Source: CAVUCH01 sp963697705
GTDB lineage: Bacteria; Acidobacteriota; Vicinamibacteria; Vicinamibacterales; JAENWD01
Length of the DNA stretch: 64,000 bases
NCBI GenBank assembly: GCA_963697705.1
Contig: CAVOPA010000003.1
Span: forward strand, 620,001 to 684,000
Direction of reading: 5' to 3'
A model generated the notes under the pieces. It was not told where the DNA came from, ran no database searches, and saw nothing but the letters and a program-made list of their open reading frames with translations. Positions 62,558-64,000 of this stretch are shown piece by piece (position 1 is the stretch's first letter; each line of letters begins with the position of its first letter). The translations under genes and the position numbers were made by a program.

Positions 62558-63220
62558 TCATCGCCACTGGCGGATCGCCACCCGATGGCGGTCGATCCAC
62601 ATGGCCCACAGCACGAGCAGCCATTGGGCCTGGGCGGCGATGGCGATGGCGCCGGTGGTCGGCGGCAGAGGACCGGTGAGGTTCGCGACGTAGATGAGCG
62701 GCAGGGTCACCGCGAACGCCACGAGCGCGTAACGGCCGACACGGTCCGTCGCTTCGGTGTGCGTGGCATACAGCCACACGCCGGTGCCAAACAGAAGCGT
62801 CTCGGCAGCAACCGTTCCAGCCAGCGAATTCCACAGGCCGAGGCCCACGCGCGGGCCTTCGGGCGGCCACAGCGGCAGGTCGGGCCGGTGGGTCACGAAA
62901 TCGAGCACCCAATGCGACAGCACGGCCGCCGCGACGATCCAGGCGCCGCGGCTGTGCCGCCGGAGCATCGCGTATGCGGCTCCGGCCAGCCCGGCCCACA
63001 CGACCGCCATTGCCAGGCTGTGCGTCCAGGGGTAGTAATCGAATGCCAGCGGCGTGACGCGCGTGTTTCCAGGGTCGATGCGGACGCGTTCGATGCCAAG
63101 CATCAGGAACGTCGGCCAGAGCAGGTCGAGCAACTGCACGGCGACCACCAGCGTGCCGAGCGACGTGTAGGGAGTGAAACGCTTGGCGGTCAGGCCAGCG
63201 CCGAAATGTCCGATGAACAC
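62558..63220 (-). CDS. Membrane-bound metal-dependent hydrolase-like protein (YdjM/DUF457 type)
   Basis: 220 residues, GTG start, about six membrane helices. The histidines in FIGHFGAGL (residues 2-10), YPWTHSLAMAVV (about 61-72) and LSHWVLDFVTHRPDLPL (about 100-116) fit the conserved HxxH-type metal residues of YdjM-like membrane proteins. Function unknown. It shares a divergent promoter region with ispG. Confidence 0.7.
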   Translation of the reverse strand: MFIGHFGAGLTAKRFTPYTSLGTLVVAVQLLDLLWPTFLMLGIERVRIDPGNTRVTPLAFDYYPWTHSLAMAVVWAGLAGAAYAMLRRHSRGAWIVAAAVLSHWVLDFVTHRPDLPLWPPEGPRVGLGLWNSLAGTVAAETLLFGTGVWLYATHTEATDRVGRYALVAFAVTLPLIYVANLTGPLPPTTGAIAIAAQAQWLLVLWAMWIDRHRVAIRQWR

Positions 63221-63227
63221 GGCACCC

Positions 63228-63237
63228 TGCTACTATG
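63228..63237. promoter_or_regulatory. Overlapping -10 boxes pointing both ways
   Basis: TGC-TACTAT on the plus strand (63228-63236) and CATAGT on the minus strand (63237-63232) use the same bases. Plus transcription leads to ispG with a 70-base leader; minus transcription would begin about 5 bases before the GTG at 63220. Confidence 0.5.
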
Positions 63238-63314
63238 AGGCGTTTGGGCTTCGCGCGGAGAAGCCGGCGTGAGGGACGCACCATACTAATCCCGAAGATC
63301 GGGTCCCACCACAG

Positions 63315-64000
63315 ATGCAAGCCGCACGACTGCACAAAACGATTGGCGTGAAGGTCGGACGCTTCCAGGTCGGGGGCGGTGCGCCCGTGGTCATCCAGTC
63401 GATGACGATGACCGACACGGCCGACGCGCGCGCGACCGCGCAGCAGGTCATCGAGCTCGCCGAGGCCGGCTCGGAGATGGTCCGTGTCACCGTCAACCTG
63501 CCGGAAGCGGCCGCTGCGGTGCCCGAGATCAAGCAGCGGATGCTGGACGCCGGCTGCACGGTGCCGCTCATCGGCGATTTCCACTACAACGGGCATCTGT
63601 TGCTGACTCGATACCCGCGGTGCGCAGCGGCACTCGACAAGTACCGCATCAACCCGGGCAACGTCGGCACGGGCCGGCGCCGCGACGAGCAGTTCACGAC
63701 CATCTGCAAGGTCGCCGGAGAGCACGGCAAACCGGTGCGCATCGGCGTCAACGGCGGCTCCCTCAACCAGGAGCTCGTCATGCAGCAGATGCAAAACAAC
63801 ACCGACAGGGATCTCGGGCTCACGTCCGAGCAGATCCTGAACGCCTGCATGGTACTGTCGGCGCTCCAGTCGACGGACCTGGCGCTCGAGGCTGGGCTGC
63901 GCCGCGACCAGATCATCATTTCGTGCAAGGTGTCGCGTCCCCGCGATCTCGTCGAGATCTACCGCGATCTCGCGCGCAGGACCGAACAGCCGCTGCACCT
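63315..64000 (+). CDS. ispG: 4-hydroxy-3-methylbut-2-en-1-yl diphosphate synthase (cut by window edge)
   Basis: First 228 residues of IspG (GcpE), the iron-sulfur enzyme that makes HMBPP in the non-mevalonate isoprenoid pathway. TIGVKVGRFQVGGGAPVVIQS at residue 9, PLIGDFHYNGHLLLTR (about 82-97), RINPGNVGTG (about 108-117), VRIGVNGGSLN (about 140-150) and IISCKVSRP (about 206) are family stretches. The cysteine cluster lies beyond the window. The ATG at 63315 is the first fit to the family N-terminus; no strong ribosome site is seen. Confidence 0.94.
   Translation, partial: MQAARLHKTIGVKVGRFQVGGGAPVVIQSMTMTDTADARATAQQVIELAEAGSEMVRVTVNLPEAAAAVPEIKQRMLDAGCTVPLIGDFHYNGHLLLTRYPRCAAALDKYRINPGNVGTGRRRDEQFTTICKVAGEHGKPVRIGVNGGSLNQELVMQQMQNNTDRDLGLTSEQILNACMVLSALQSTDLALEAGLRRDQIIISCKVSRPRDLVEIYRDLARRTEQPLH

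Overview
The window is GC-rich bacterial chromosome, most likely from an Acidobacteriota of the Vicinamibacteria type. The gene content points there: a VWFA-domain secreted protein of the acidobacterial TIGR03436 type, an Oar-like TonB-dependent receptor, an ADOP-type permease with no ATPase, a Ser/Thr kinase fused to a TolB/PD40 propeller, CarD, DUF1080 and DUF4126 proteins, and GHMP and Leloir enzymes. The assignment rests on recognised families, not on a marker tree. Both edges cut genes: a histidine kinase at the left and ispG at the right.

Layout. 0-2.0 kb: LytS/LytTR two-component pair overlapping signal peptidase I. 2.2-5.7 kb: rex-moaC on the minus strand, divergent from an OPT transporter. 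5.7-11.4 kb: secreted SbsA-like protein; plsC, DUF4126 and VWFA genes in a row; carD with its own promoter and terminator. 11.7-15.7 kb: signal-peptide-bearing methyltransferase, a three-domain acyl-ACP synthetase/ACP/acyltransferase fusion, ferritin. 16.0-20.9 kb: tetR-tolC-emrA-emrB efflux operon behind a promoter covered by two tandem palindromic operators. 21.1-28.4 kb: a small unknown gene, a kinase pseudogene with three frameshifts, tRNA-Leu(CAA), a sugar isomerase-like gene, and a frameshifted HAF-repeat/CBM6 exoprotein. 28.6-32.0 kb: a GH18-deacetylase-GT2 fusion. 32.1-41.7 kb: XRE regulator, frameshifted TonB receptor, DinB, ADOP permease, S1/P1 nuclease, DUF1080 protein, then 740 bp without a convincing gene. 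41.7-48.2 kb: GltD-like flavoprotein, pyruvate:ferredoxin oxidoreductase and a dihydroorotate dehydrogenase-like protein, probably one electron-transfer module. 48.4-53.8 kb: MFS exporter, conserved unknown, Tat-exported multicopper oxidase, small lipoprotein, ABM-like protein. 53.9-60.9 kb: five minus-strand genes (symporter, galT, IMPase-like, GHMP kinase, galE) forming a Leloir-type sugar cluster. 61.0-64.0 kb: tatA, two small conserved genes, membrane protein, ispG.

Two themes run through the window. First, the gaps between genes are filled with repeats of two kinds: inverted pairs of arms built from degenerate 6-7 bp tandem units whose sequence differs from place to place, and REP-like GC hairpins with a GTAG tetranucleotide at the base. 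Second, many genes have a -10 box a few bases from the start codon, so they appear to be leaderless or nearly so; in three cases the -10 box decides which start codon is real.

Six single-base frameshifts fall in three large genes between 21.9 and 35.2 kb and none was noticed elsewhere; decay or local assembly error are both possible.
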